Shown in pieces: positions 25,460 to 38,340 of a stretch of 64,000 nt of DNA (position 1 is its first letter; every line of letters begins with the position of its first letter). The position numbers and the translations under genes are program-made. A model generated the notes under the pieces. That model did not search any database and was not told where the DNA came from. It was given only the letters and a program-made list of their open reading frames with translations. The stretch is from Rhea pennata (lineage: Eukaryota; Chordata; Aves; Rheiformes; Rheidae): contig NC_084702.1 of NCBI RefSeq assembly GCF_028389875.1, positions 50,068,053 through 50,132,052 of the forward strand, given 5' to 3'.

Positions 25460-27317
25460 TTTCCTATATAAAGAAGTAGCAACTGAGATGCCTATAATCT
25501 TCTATTTCCCTTGTGGAATAAAATTTCCATTTTCCTGTTCAAAGCCCAAGTTAACTGACTTAAGACTAAATTCATAAGTGGTATTATTCCTTTTTAACTC
25601 TACTATAAACTCTCCTTCAAGTGTCTTGACCAAGTATACAATATAAATACCTGATAAAGTGAATTTCTTAAATGCTGGAGGTATTTCAAAGTGCTTTATC
25701 AACTTAAATTTTGAAAGTAAAGACTCTTGCTCCTCCTGTTGTTTTCTGCCCTCTCCCAGAGGACTGGGGGCAAATATTCTTCATTGGCATGCTGAGTAAG
25801 TATATGAACAGGAGTCTGGTACTTTTGATGTATTTTATTGAAGCTGAAGTAGATCAGCTTGAAGAGAAGATATGTACAGTTGGACCTGTGAAATATTTTT
25901 GTTGCTGTTGAACCTTTTGATCAAAGTGGTATTCCTAGAGATAGCATAACTGCTCATAGTTTTTACACTAGAAGAGAGATTCTGGATGGGCATGAACTTT
26001 GTTTCATGACACATTTTTCAGAAAAAAAAAAAAAACTCTTTCCATGAAAAGAATATTCTAATAATACAAATGTGAATGATGAAGTACCAGTTCTTCTCAA
26101 GGCTGTATGAGGAAAACATTGCAAAATTTATGGTGACTATTGTGATATAGCTTCTATGTTTAAAACTTTAAAAGAAGTGAACTTTAGAAACTTGTGACTT
26201 GCTGTAGGCCAAACAGACCTTTGGCACATTAAGACAAATGTTTTCTATGTAAGGTTGGAACTGTGGACATAATGTGTAACTTTTTGTGCTGCAAACTTTT
26301 TTGCTGGTTTTTGTCCTTTATTCTTCCAGACTGTTTCTGAAATCTCATAAAGCTTTTAATACTTTATTCTCTCCTTCCCTATACAACATCAACATGAAAT
26401 TAGGCTTATGCTGCATATTCAATCTAGTTAATTTACTACACATACCTGTGTGGGCAAGTATTGCATTGCCACCAATTTGGAAATGAATTTAACTTCAGCT
26501 GTGGTTTGATTCCACCAGCCTTATTCTGTTTATCTGCAAGCAAAGAGATCCTTTGTTAACGGCTGCTTTTTGTCCTGTGGTGTGACAACTGAGCAGTTCT
26601 TTAGTGTGTCTTAGGCTTTGGGTTTTTCTGTGTACTAAGAGAAGGCCTGTGACTTATTGTCAGTGAGTTAAAAGCATGATGGACCTTTCTATACTTCCTG
26701 GCAAACAGCCAGTAGAAAAACACAGAGGGAAAGTAGTTTTGTTTAATAATACTGTATTCTGATCAAGAGTCTAGCATGTTTTTATGTAGTGTATTTTACA
26801 TAGCCTATTTTTGAAAGCAGAAAGTTAAGAGAAAATACAGCAAGTCTCTTTCCAAGAATGAGGTTTTTGGTAATAGTAACTCAAGCATCAGCTGGATTTG
26901 CTTTGTGGGAGATGCAGGGACCTTTACTGCCTTTTTCGAACTACACAACTGGTAGAACGCATCATCTGTCAGCTCTGAATAAAGAGGATAACTGCTCTAT
27001 ATGGAACTAAACTTTGATTTGTAAGTTGATTCTAAAGTCTTAGAAACTGACTTGTAAAAAAAGTGAATTGTTTCAGATTAATTACAACACATTGTTGAAC
27101 AAATGTTGGGTTTAAATTTAAGTGCATATTGCACTGTTGCATTGTGTAAAAATGTAAATGCTTAAATCTGCTATATTTTGGAGTATGTTGTCAAATAGTC
27201 TTTGTATAACTATTTTATAAAGTTTCAAAATGTATCTTTGTAGAGTAATCCTGAATGAGGATGCAAGTCTTATTTAAAATACTTCTGTATCTCTGCTTTT
27301 AGAAGAATGTAATATAA

Positions 27318-27323
27318 AATAAA
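27318..27323 (+). terminator. LYSMD3: AATAAA poly(A) signal, likely LYSMD3
   Basis: AATAAA in the context ATATAAAATAAAGATTTTAT, with GT-rich stretches (ATTGTATGTATT, TTTGTGTTGG) 70-120 bases later. It is the last strong signal before the convergent POLR3G. Confidence 0.6.
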
Positions 27324-27345
27324 GATTTTATTTTAGACTGCAGCG

Positions 27346-29940
27346 AAAGTGGTGCATATATAATGTATTCTTTGCTTCATAGATATTGTATTTCTATATA
27401 TATTGTATGTATTATAGGAGATCACATGTTTGTGTTGGCTACTCTTTGTTGTAAAATAAGCTTCTTGGCCAACACTTCCTGCCAACGAATTTTTTGTTTG
27501 CAGAAGATGTATATTGCATTCACAGCTAATATACTGTAACTGCAGGCTTAAATTTATCCCTTCCATTCCTTCCATAACTTGGGAGTTCTTGTAGAAAGTT
27601 CTGAGGTCTTGTTAGTTCTGTGAAATGAAACAGGTATGAAAGTGAAGTTCTTGGTGATCTCTCTACATACTGGAAGTAGTTGGCTTTTTGTGTCAGTACT
27701 AGGCATTTTTTTTTATCTTCCCTATTAAGATAGGATTTGTTTGCTGAGACTTTGAACAATCTAGTTTTATCAGCCTTATTGTCTTTAAACTCTAAGCAAC
27801 TGGAGATGTCAGCTTATAGAAACTGCTACAAGGGTTTGTTCCCTGAACACCACAATCTGATTCCTTTTCAGAAGTGATTTTGGTAGAGAGCTGTTTAATT
27901 GTAGAACTGGGCTTGTTCTTAGTCTTTGCCCTTATTTGTCATTGTTAGACTAGTCTTAAAAGGCCTGCACTGAATTTGTTAAGAGTTTGTGTTTTCCTCT
28001 AGAAGATAAGAGTTACTATAGACCACTTTCTAAAGTACTCAAAAACATAGTATTTGCCAGAGTAGTATTTCTCAATAAAGCGAAGAGGAAATTCTTTGCT
28101 ATTAATTGTATGATGACTGAAGTCCCACAGAAGTGGTGTCAGCTACAAAATAGGGCATTGTACTTAGGCTTGCCATAGCTTGTCATCACATTATAACTGG
28201 CACAGTATCACCTTCCTGCTGTTTATTCTATAGTTATGTCTTCAGCAAAAGCCCTCTATTTGCATTCCTTATGTGAGAGGCAGGGATTTTTTCAATGTTT
28301 ACCTTTTATAGTAGGGAACAGCTAGAGGATACTGTTCTACTTAAGGCAAACAAAATAAGCTTTCTGTGTGCTGACCTTGTTTACAACATCTTTATCTGGT
28401 GTATCCCATGCAAAAAAAGGTACATAACTTGAACAACTGCTGACATTTATATTGTTAAAAGAATATGAACAGAATATATTTCATACACAATACAGCAGGA
28501 TGTTTACTAAGTATTTATTTGCATAGCTAATGAACCCTTAAATAAAATTAGTATACATGTGAGATGTGACTTACATTGCATTGCATTTTAGTTTTTCCTG
28601 TGGACAGATATGTGTTTTTATCAGTCTGAACACTTGAAAGTTACACCTTAAAGGTTTAACAAATGCTTATTGCAGGTAGAAGTCCATAGAATAATGCAGT
28701 ACTACCTAGTGACCAGTCAGCACTGAGGTATTGTTTGACTGAACAGAAAACTTCAAGCTAAAACTTCTGCATTTCCCCTTGCTGATAAAATTGGTTTTGT
28801 TTTAAAACTGTTCTCTCACAGAGGACATTGTTCCTAGGAACAAAATGTAGTTATCAATATTAAAAAAAAAAGTAATCAATAAAACAATTTGTATTACTGA
28901 GGGAAAAGGGGATATAGAGAATGCTGTCATTGTGTCCCTCAAGTCTCTATTCTCAGGAAGTTTTCTGTATTTCTTAGATTTTTCAAAACAATTATATTTA
29001 GTTTTGCTATTCATAGCACTCTTGTCCTGTTTTCCCAATTACAATTTCATGCAAAGAGCTTTACTATATTATTTTCCTACATTTCTGTCCTTTCTGTTCT
29101 TTGGTTCTCTTAAATACTGTTTTATAGGGAAGAAAATCATTGACATGCAGATAGTTAGCACCTACCATTTCACTTTTCAACTCTATGAGGTAGGAATTTA
29201 ATACTCTCCTTAACAGGTGGAGAAATTGAGGTGAATTCTTGTCATTTTATATACCACTAGTCAAAACTAGGATTCCTTTTTACTCCTCAGCCATATATAG
29301 TTTGTAATGAATCTACTCTTCGTTATTACTTACAGAATGCACTCATAAAGGCAATACTATTCTTAAGTATTTATTCTCCTTTTTGACCAAAATGCTTAAA
29401 AATAAGAATTCCTTGATAAAATAATAGCTCTTAAAGACTTATTTCTGTGTTAGTCTGTATTATTAAGGTACTTTCAAGTCTGTTTATTAAAGTGCTTAGT
29501 GGTTAGCTATTTTCAGTGACCTGAATTCAGAAGTTATATAAATTACTTCAGAGAAGGCAGCTCTGAAGTAAGTAGTTCATCTCCACAAAGACCCTATATT
29601 TGTTTTACTCCAGTTGTCAAGAATTTCACTGTTTTTTTCAAGATTTGACTGCTAAAGCATACAACTGACTAGTGCAAATGCTTAGGCACAATTCAATTAA
29701 ATACATACATTCTTTTCCTGTGCAGAGGCAATACAATGGCATATAGCTTATTCCATTGTTAGACATTCCACAGAACCTTAAACTGGCTCATGTCTGCAAA
29801 ATATTTGGCAGAAGAACAAAATATAAAATCAGTGCCCTATTTTACAGCAATAGGAAAATTAGAATGTTCAATATATTCTTTGAAAGTATGATAAAAACCA
29901 AGAGCTAAAGCATTAGCTCCCTCAGTGATACTTGGCCTAC
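27346..29940. other. Convergent intergenic stretch between LYSMD3 and POLR3G
   Basis: AT-rich and without a supported gene. Part of it may be a long POLR3G 3' UTR on the minus strand, since several TTTATT motifs (AATAAA on the minus strand) occur, for example near 28507, 29370 and 29483. Transcripts of the two genes could overlap here. Confidence 0.45.
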
Positions 29941-29946
29941 TTTATT
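29941..29946 (-). terminator. POLR3G: First candidate poly(A) signal of POLR3G
   Basis: TTTATT on the plus strand reads AATAAA on the minus strand, 47 bases beyond the stop codon. Its use would give an unusually short 3' UTR, so later signals may be preferred. Confidence 0.35.
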
Positions 29947-29992
29947 TGAAGTAGCAATAAGGCTTGAATAGTATACCATCTAGCAACAATAG

Positions 29993-30079
29993 CTAATATG
30001 TTGCTTCATCCATATTGTCATCACTGCCAGCACCAAAGTCATCTCCATCCTCAAAGTACGAAGAAATGTAGTCATTTTC
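29993..30079 (-). CDS. POLR3G: POLR3G coding exon 7 and stop
   Basis: After acceptor TTTTCATTTAG: ENDYISSYFEDGDDFG, then AGSDDNMDEATY and TAG (residues 187-214). It is almost identical to the human C-terminus. Confidence 0.95.
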   Translation of the reverse strand, partial: ENDYISSYFEDGDDFGAGSDDNMDEATY

Positions 30080-30529
30080 CTAAATGAAAATGCATTGCAT
30101 ATCAAAACACTTATCATGCATGTGGAAGAGAATTTATGAAGAAAACATTTTTTGCACTGCACTTAAATAAACTTTTGAACAGTGTGAGCTTTTCTTGCCT
30201 ATTTTTGGGGGAAAGAAAAAAAAAATCAAGTTCTGTATGTGTTTTATGTATGTATGAAAGGGGAAGCATGAGCTTTTGATGTAAGATTAGTGCCCTGTTT
30301 TAATGATATAAATTAATGAGTACGTGCACTGACTGTGGCAAGATCTTATTGCCAAGTTCTCTGCAAATAACAAATCTAAAACAACTCTTTAAATACAACA
30401 TAATGTAGTGTAACAAAGAAAATCAATGTAATAATACCTCTCACTACAACTTCTCTATGCTTCAGGGAAGCTAGAGATTTCTTCCATCTGCCAGACTAAT
30501 CAGTTGCTGGGATCTGACCTGGTACCCAC

Positions 30530-30571
<42 letters not shown>

Positions 30572-33500
30572 AATGCAAACCTCTTCATGCTCCTCTTCAT
30601 CATATTCTTCTGGTTCTTCTTCTTCTTCTTCACCTTCTTTATCTTTTGTTTTGTCTTTCTCATCTTCAGATTTTTCTTCTTCCTCATCCTTCTTTTCCAA
30701 CTCCTGTCACAAGGCAATTTCAATTACAAGATAATCCCATGTTATCAGCAGCATATCCTGCCACACTACCAAAATGCTATCCTGAGTTAACAAGATTAGT
30801 GTAATGATGTTGTGTGGATATTAGTCAATATTTAAAGACAACATGATAGAAAATGCCAGAACATCATAAAGATGTATTTGACCAAGTATCAGCCATCAAA
30901 CTTTAAAAAGAATGTCTTAATATAATAAATTGGGAGGTTGATTTCCTTTTACTATCCACTATTGGATAAAAAAAATTAGTCCATTTGTTACTGGAAGATG
31001 GGATCATAACAAATATTTTCTTTTCCAGTAATTTCTGTTGTACCAATTAGTAAGATTATGCACATCTTACCTCAATTTTTTTCAACACATCCAGATTACT
31101 TTTAGGCTCAGAGCTTTTTGCCTTTTTTGGTTTGGTACCTGCTAAAATAAAATACATTACGATTTTTTTTCTGGATTATGAAGAAGTACTTAACACTTTT
31201 CTTTTACTTGCTCTTAGGATGTTACATTTTGAGAATAGTAACCACAATGATAATCCAATAGTCAGTGTTACAGTTACTTTAGACTTTGAGCTACACCATT
31301 CATGGAGCTATGATAGCCTGATTTATGTAAGTAAGTGATGCCTACAGGACCAGTCTCAAACTCACTTTGAACAGGTATTTGATCAAAGGTTTGTCCAAAC
31401 TATACCATTCAGCTTCACAAAAAAGTTTTCACCTACAGATTCAAAGTATATTAATAGAAAAAAAAAACTAAATTATTTTTTCATCATCTTGAAAAGATAA
31501 AAATGCATTCCTGTTATAACTCCTCCTGAGTCTATGCAACACATTCATTACTACTGGGCATTTCAGACAGATGGTTAAGAACAGGCAGACAGCAAAATGT
31601 ATTAGCTCCAACACAGTAGCATGGTTATTGCAACTACATGGCTTTTGGACCAAAGCTGGCTCTTATCTAGGGAGTTTGGAGTGTGTATTTTCACCCAGTC
31701 ACTTGATTCATGAATATAACCTTCTATCTAGTTACTCCCTCTAATTCAACCTCATTATCTTACTTTGTTATATAGTGGAGTGGAGTGAAGGTCAAAACCA
31801 GGATTCCATATACCCAGGCAAAAGCTGTCTGGATTGCAGCACCATAAGCTAAGGGAATACCTGCCCAATTCCAGGAAGTGCAATTTGACCAGTAGACTCA
31901 GAGAAGTGGAAAGAGCATGCTTCAAGACCTCTGTCAGACAGTCTGTTTCCAGGGTATAACAGCGTTTTGGGTCTCCTGCTAAATTTGGTACAGCTGCACA
32001 TAACTTACAATGTGGGGCCCATACCTACCACAGGTTAGCTCTTCTCAGCATGGTAGAACAGCCTATGTAAAGCCCCATGCTGTTGTGGCTAGATGACTTC
32101 TGACTGATAGATAAGTTAGCTTCAGACAAACTAGCTTATGTAGCTTGTAACTTTTTTTTTTAACACTAGGCAGCACTAAGTGATATCAAAACAAAAAATA
32201 CTGTGCACTGATAGAGGGAATATCATTTCTAGAGTAGACAGTCCCAGTGCAGTATGGATTTCATCCTGGCTTAGTACTTAAGGAAAAACACTAGAACTGC
32301 TAATAAGATTACTGTACTTTGTCAAAAGCATTTGTTGTAAGTAATACTCAGTTTGTTTCAATGCTTTGCCTATGAAAGGTCTCTGTGACAAAAGCACTGC
32401 ATATAGCTGAGGGAAATCATCATGAACACTGTCAAAGCAAATGTCTACAATGAAATGATCAGTATATTGCTCGAGTAGGCAATGTAAGAAAAACAAGTGG
32501 AACATGTGATTCCAAATGAGCATTTTTGCACAAACACCTGCAGGCTTTTAGAGATAAAGCCATTAGAAGAAACAGACTGGAAATCAAAGTAGACATCAAA
32601 ATCATTCTTTCAACAGTGAGTGTCTGTGGGTTATCATGAGAATTAGAGACAAAGACCCATCACTGGGGGGGGGGGCATGATTTAAAATAAAACTTCAAGC
32701 AAAATAGCCATTCACAGCCATTTTGCTTTCAGGTATGATGGACTGCTCTTTCCAAACACCCATTCCTACATTAGTCTGACTTAAATACACATAAACATAT
32801 AGCTGGCCTACAAAGGCTGAACCCTGTCAATGTTTTTTTGTGGCTACAGCTGATATCTAGGATACTACGATCCATTACCCAGGCTAAGCGTGGGAGAGAT
32901 GTTGAATTCCATCCTAAATTATGTCAATTGAAGGCATGTGGTTAGATATTAGGTTAAAGCATTCAGGGAAATCACAAATGGGGAAAAAGATGAAGCCAGA
33001 CCTGTAAATGTAACTACATAGTTATCCAAAAATCACTCCTGCAATCTATGAAACTAAAATGGTAGGAAAACTCTTCTGACTGCAATACAGATAAAATTCA
33101 CTCCCATACCTTTTTTCCACCTATAATAAATTGTCATCTAGGACAATTTGAGGACAATCTAAGGCTGTCCTCAAAATATGCCACTGATAAATAACAGGGT
33201 TTAAGATATCACTGATGAGCTGACAAATCTCCTGAATAACATGATTTTTGTACAGCCTCCATATGATCTGGATTCCCCAAAAACCAAAACCAGTATTTTT
33301 TGCTTTCAGAGGAACATATCTTTTTATCCAATCAAATTTGGATGGCTAGCTGATGGATGGCTGCCATTTCAATTGAGTGAGAAAATGTACTTTTAGCAGC
33401 AAACAGAGAAACTATTATAAAAGAAAGTGAAGAAAATGCAGTGGGCAGTGTTTTTCTTATCCTTTGTTTATGATAATCACAACATTACTGTAACACAGGA

Positions 33501-33824
33501 ATAATAATTCAGCATTTATGTTTGCATAGGATCATGGGGCACTACTTATTGCCCCCTAGGTTATAAAAGTCAGTGCGATTTCTTCTTTTAAAGAAACAGT
33601 TATGTACTTCTTTTTTAGGGGGGTTGCTAATAAGTATTTAGTTTTCAGTGGAATCCCGCAGTCTACCTTTAGTACCATGCTTCTCAGTGAGGCTCTTAAA
33701 AGGAACAAAGCTTCCAGCTGAGCCAGTCTCCATGACTACTGCACATTCACTTTTTTTTTTTAAATTTTATCCTTGAACTGAAAAATGACACACAAAAGAG
33801 TTGGACAAAAAGAACAAGAACATA

Positions 33825-33855
<31 letters not shown>

Positions 33856-36800
33856 CAGACAGCTAGGTAGAGGGGTCCAAGTATTGTTTCACATCAACAG
33901 TACAACAGACTTCTACAGAAAGTAAGTCATGCATACTAGAAAACACAGTGAAAAATAAACACACTTATGATGTTGCATAATAAAAAAATTAAGTCTTTTT
34001 TTTCCTTTAAGAACAACCAATACCAGCTCCAACTGCTGTTGAAGGATCTGGTTCACAATTCTGCAGAAGAAAGCTGAAAATAAACAAAAAAAGTAAAACC
34101 AGGGAAAATATAAAATAACCTACATTAAGTCACATATAAAAGGCTTAAAAAATGCAAAGGTCAACCAAATCATAAACCAGATAACTGAGAAACCCAAAAT
34201 ATAAAAGGAAATCTGAACTAGCTATTCATTAAACAGAAGAAGGGAGTGTGCTAACTAAAGATACAAACTTTCAAAAACAAAACTTTAGTGCTTTTTAAAT
34301 CTTTTACATATTGGCACCTACTATGTTAATATAATATGTCAATATGAAAGACAGCAAAAGAAAGGTCTGTTAAAATATCCTACAGAAACAAAACAAAAAC
34401 CACATATTTACTAATCTGCCAAAAATCCCTGTTTATCAGGTCTAGTAACATTTGTACCACTTTTTTTCCTAAACAGCTCCAACATTTATGCTCACACTCA
34501 AATAGTGTGGACTAAATGCTCTTAAAAATACATAATTACCTTTCTTGGTCTTTTTGCTTGGCTTCATCTCTCTTGGGAGTCTTCTCCAATCTGCATAAAA
34601 AATACATACAAACGATAATTTACAGCACAGCTATAATTCCCTCACTTCTTGGAAAGGCTGGGGCCCCTGTTGTGCTTGATCCCATATACATGCATACTTA
34701 ATGGCTTTATCATACAGCAGTTCCACTGAATTATGGTTGTACTTCAAATTAAGAAGGCTAGAGTAAGGATCTACATTCAGATCCAGTTAATGAAGACTGG
34801 CATCTGCACCAAAGACATAGTTAAAGTCCAGCCATACCAATGGCCCACAAGCTATTTAACTTATGTATTACAATTGATTTTGCACTAGTGAGCTCTAGAG
34901 ATATATTTGTGGAAGTTCAATGTTACAAAACTCAGCTACTGGTCAGTGAGAATTTTTAAAGCAACATCCATGTTTCCTCTCAGTTCAAAACTAGTATTTA
35001 GAGGGGAAAGAAGAGAAGAGAGAAAACCAGTTTGCATGTTTGCCACAAGATAAGCTGTTTAGTTTCAACATAGTAAAAAAAAAAAAAAAAAACAAAATCA
35101 GATTTTGGGGGAGGAGGGAAAAACAATACTTTGCATTGATTTGGAAAAATGACAAAGGCACAGCCCTCAACACAGACTACATGACTTGGTAAGGATTTAC
35201 ATCTGTTGTTATTGCTTTAAAAATAATGAATCCAACATTTAAGAGGAGCAGAAGATTGCACAGACTAATAAACAATTGACCTTTGATAATCCGAGATACT
35301 ACCTGGGGTCCATGCTGCACCCTCCTTTTCAGTCTCCATGTACTTTTTACTGTATCTTTCAATTGCTACAAAGCAAGATACAAAGATTTACTGAGTTCAG
35401 TTCCTTAAAAAGGCAACAGATACTGTGCTCTATGTCTTCCTGCAACTAAATGTTCACTATTATCCTTTTACCCCTGTATAGGGCACTTCCCTTGTGCTAC
35501 TGCCAAACACATAAAACCAGCATAATGTCACTACTTTGAGCAGTTCTGGTGATAATCCCCAGGGCTAATCATATGCTGAGTACTTGCAAGACCTGGAGTT
35601 TATATCCAAAAAGAAAGAAAAGGAAAAATACATACATATTACTTTTCATTTTTTATGATCTCCTTTCAATCAAAAAAGCAAAACAAAGGATAATATTTTA
35701 TACTTCCATCCCTCAGAAGTACGGGAGCATAAAACACAAATGTATTTAAGGAAACAAGATTGAGACAGGATACATGCTAACTCTTCAACAGATTCGCAAT
35801 CAAACTTTTGCTACAAAGGCAGTAAGTGGCACTTATCACCTCTGCACTAGGCAAAAGAGGCAGAAAGAGTAACCAGAATTCCCAGGTCTCAGAAGGCTAC
35901 ATCTTAGACTGATCACAACCAACTCTCAAGCTTTTAAGTACTACTGCAATAGCAAACATTTGTAGCATAACAAAGATGTGTTTCCCAAATGACAGCAACA
36001 TATTTTAGTTCATTTAGCCTCTTCCCAGGCACAAGAACTAAACTGAGAAATGCACTGGAAATAATACAGTAATTACACAGTATAAGTACATCCATTTATA
36101 CTGTGAAAAGAAAAAGTGTCTTGTACAATCTTCAATGATAAAACCAATACTGAAACTTAAGCATTTTTTAGTAAGTCATATTTTTTCTTACCAAATTACC
36201 ATGTCCAACAGCAAAATCCATTTAATACAAAATAACTGATTATGACTGCAGTAATAGCTCATCGCCCCAAACAGGGATAATTTCTCTGAGTATTCTACAA
36301 ACAAATAAAAACAAAGACAGACGGTGACCTTTATGGACTAAGACTTCTACCATATACACCAGAGAAGATGATGGGAAAAAGAAGACATCAGAAAATGAAG
36401 CTCAATTTTAAACTTAGTTGTGACAAGGGCAAGCAAAAGACCTACTTGAAAATGTGCAGCAGAAGGCTTGTGTTTAAAATGACAGCATCTCAAGGGGCAT
36501 TTAATGTAGGTGGCCTTTGTAAACGCTGAAGGAAACTGTCAGTAACAGAGGAGGAAAGAAAGCAATAGTTTTGATTTCAGCTTAAGGCCCGTTACTGAAG
36601 AATTAATTGCTGATACCCCCATTAAAATACATATGTCTCACTGACTCTTGCCACCCATAGTTAATGAATTACCCCAAACCATTGCCAAGGTGACGGCCAC
36701 TGAATCATAGCAGATACACCTGCAGGAAAAATATGAATAATTCATGGTCTGTGAAGTGAAGAAAACAGAAAATTTACTACAGAATTAACCTACTACTCAC

Positions 36801-38300
36801 TCAAAATGGGTGTTTAGGTGAGAGATGAAGATCTATTCTGAATGGAATACTAACATATCAAAATTTCCAGGTAGTGTTAGACATTGCATTAATTTACTGG
36901 CTAATAACACAAAGAAAGATGTCCTAATTAAAACGTTTCCCTTCTCACACTTCAAAAGGACCATTTGGCTCACAGACATAGTGCTGAGAGTGTAAAACAA
37001 TGCATTTCCTCTTGTAGCAAAGCCAATCTAAGAAATTCCTGGCCACCATCATCCTCCTGTCTCCCTCTTACTCTTGTCAGATGTTTTGATGAAATACTGG
37101 GAAGGAAAGGGCTAGAAATCCAGGCAACCGAAACGATCAGTTAAAAATAAAATAAGTCTGCCCCAGGGGGAGAAAGTGGCTTTCGTAAAGCTAGGTCACT
37201 TCTGCCAGACAGCATAGGCCCAGAGATAACTGCATACCGTGAGATGAAAGCAAGCTGTTTAAGTTCGTATCAGTGCTGCAGACAACCACTAGTCTAAGTA
37301 TACCACAGCACCTCAGATGAAGTATTTTTGTACAACTTAAGTTGCAGTGCAGAAAGCTATCTCACCTTACCAGTTTGCTCTTGGGGAAGATTATGGGAAC
37401 ACTTGCAGCATTACTCGAGTTTAGATAAAGTGGCTATCTACCCTATCTTCCCTGCAATTGCCAGTTTCTGTAGATAAACAAACTTCAAAGCTGGCAGTTC
37501 TATTAATGAGCACACTCAGCAACAGAGAGATCACTCCACCCCAGAGAGAGAGTTGCAGAAACAATAAGGATTTTGAGGAGAGTTATAAGAATGATCATGT
37601 GCAGCAAAGTCGGGAAGGAACGCTATGTTCTCATGAAGTAGCTGGTTCACTGGAAATAAATCTGACAGGCTTTCAGGCACAGCAGTCCTTTTGCATTCCT
37701 CAAATGGAAACAGCAAACTTCAAGCCTGAGAAAGATCAAGGGCACAGAAAAACCTCTGTGAGATGAGAGACCAAAGAGACTGAAATTTGTTTACTTAGAA
37801 GATAAAAGAGATGTCATAACGAAGTAATTTTGAATTCTTCTAAAATCATAAAGGGATCTAAAAATGAAGATCAGATTTTCTGTTTTGCTTTGTCTCATAA
37901 TCAAGGGTTCACCTGGTTGCTTCAAGTTCATCAGGAGTTAGGCTGCAATTGCATCTGGCAGCACCACAACCCTCCCTCAATAAGGGGTCCAGAAGAATGT
38001 AGTAGGTGCTGCACTTTGGCTGCATGCTGCGTCCTGGAGCCGGTTGGGCATCAGCTGCAGGGCAGACAAAACACTCTGGTTCCTGAGCCACATGGTAGTA
38101 TGTTCAACAGGAACTGGGATCAGGAGCTCCTTCCTGCCCCAGAAATGGGTGGCACATATCAGATAACAGCAATGTGTTACTGCTGTGAGACCTCTTTCAA
38201 GGCCTCAGTAGGAATTCAGGGGCAGCAGTAGTTCTCAGGGAGCTTCTAAAGAAATATTGAACCACCACAGAGATGTGGCTGCACGAAAATCAGTTCAGAG

Positions 38301-38340
<40 letters not shown>

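Larger units (their letters stand above)
24271..27345 (+). other. LYSMD3: LYSMD3 3' untranslated region (inferred)
   Basis: About 3 kb of AT-rich sequence after the stop without another gene. Candidate poly(A) signals AATAAA lie at 26978-26983 and 27318-27323. The latter is followed by GT/T-rich sequence typical of downstream elements, so it is the likely main end. A 27-base A run sits at 25429-25455. The extent is inferred from motifs alone. Confidence 0.6.
31142..34539 (-). other. POLR3G: POLR3G intron 5
   Basis: 3.4 kb AT-rich intron. Apart from the G run, the TA microsatellite and a moderately GC-rich stretch near 31770-32100, I see no gene, repeat family or conserved exon in it. Confidence 0.7.

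Noticed and set aside
30496-30734. Lys/Glu-rich, Phe-rich and Ser-rich short frames around 30.5-30.7 kb
   Set aside because: They are POLR3G exon 6 read alone or in other frames through the A40 run, not separate genes.
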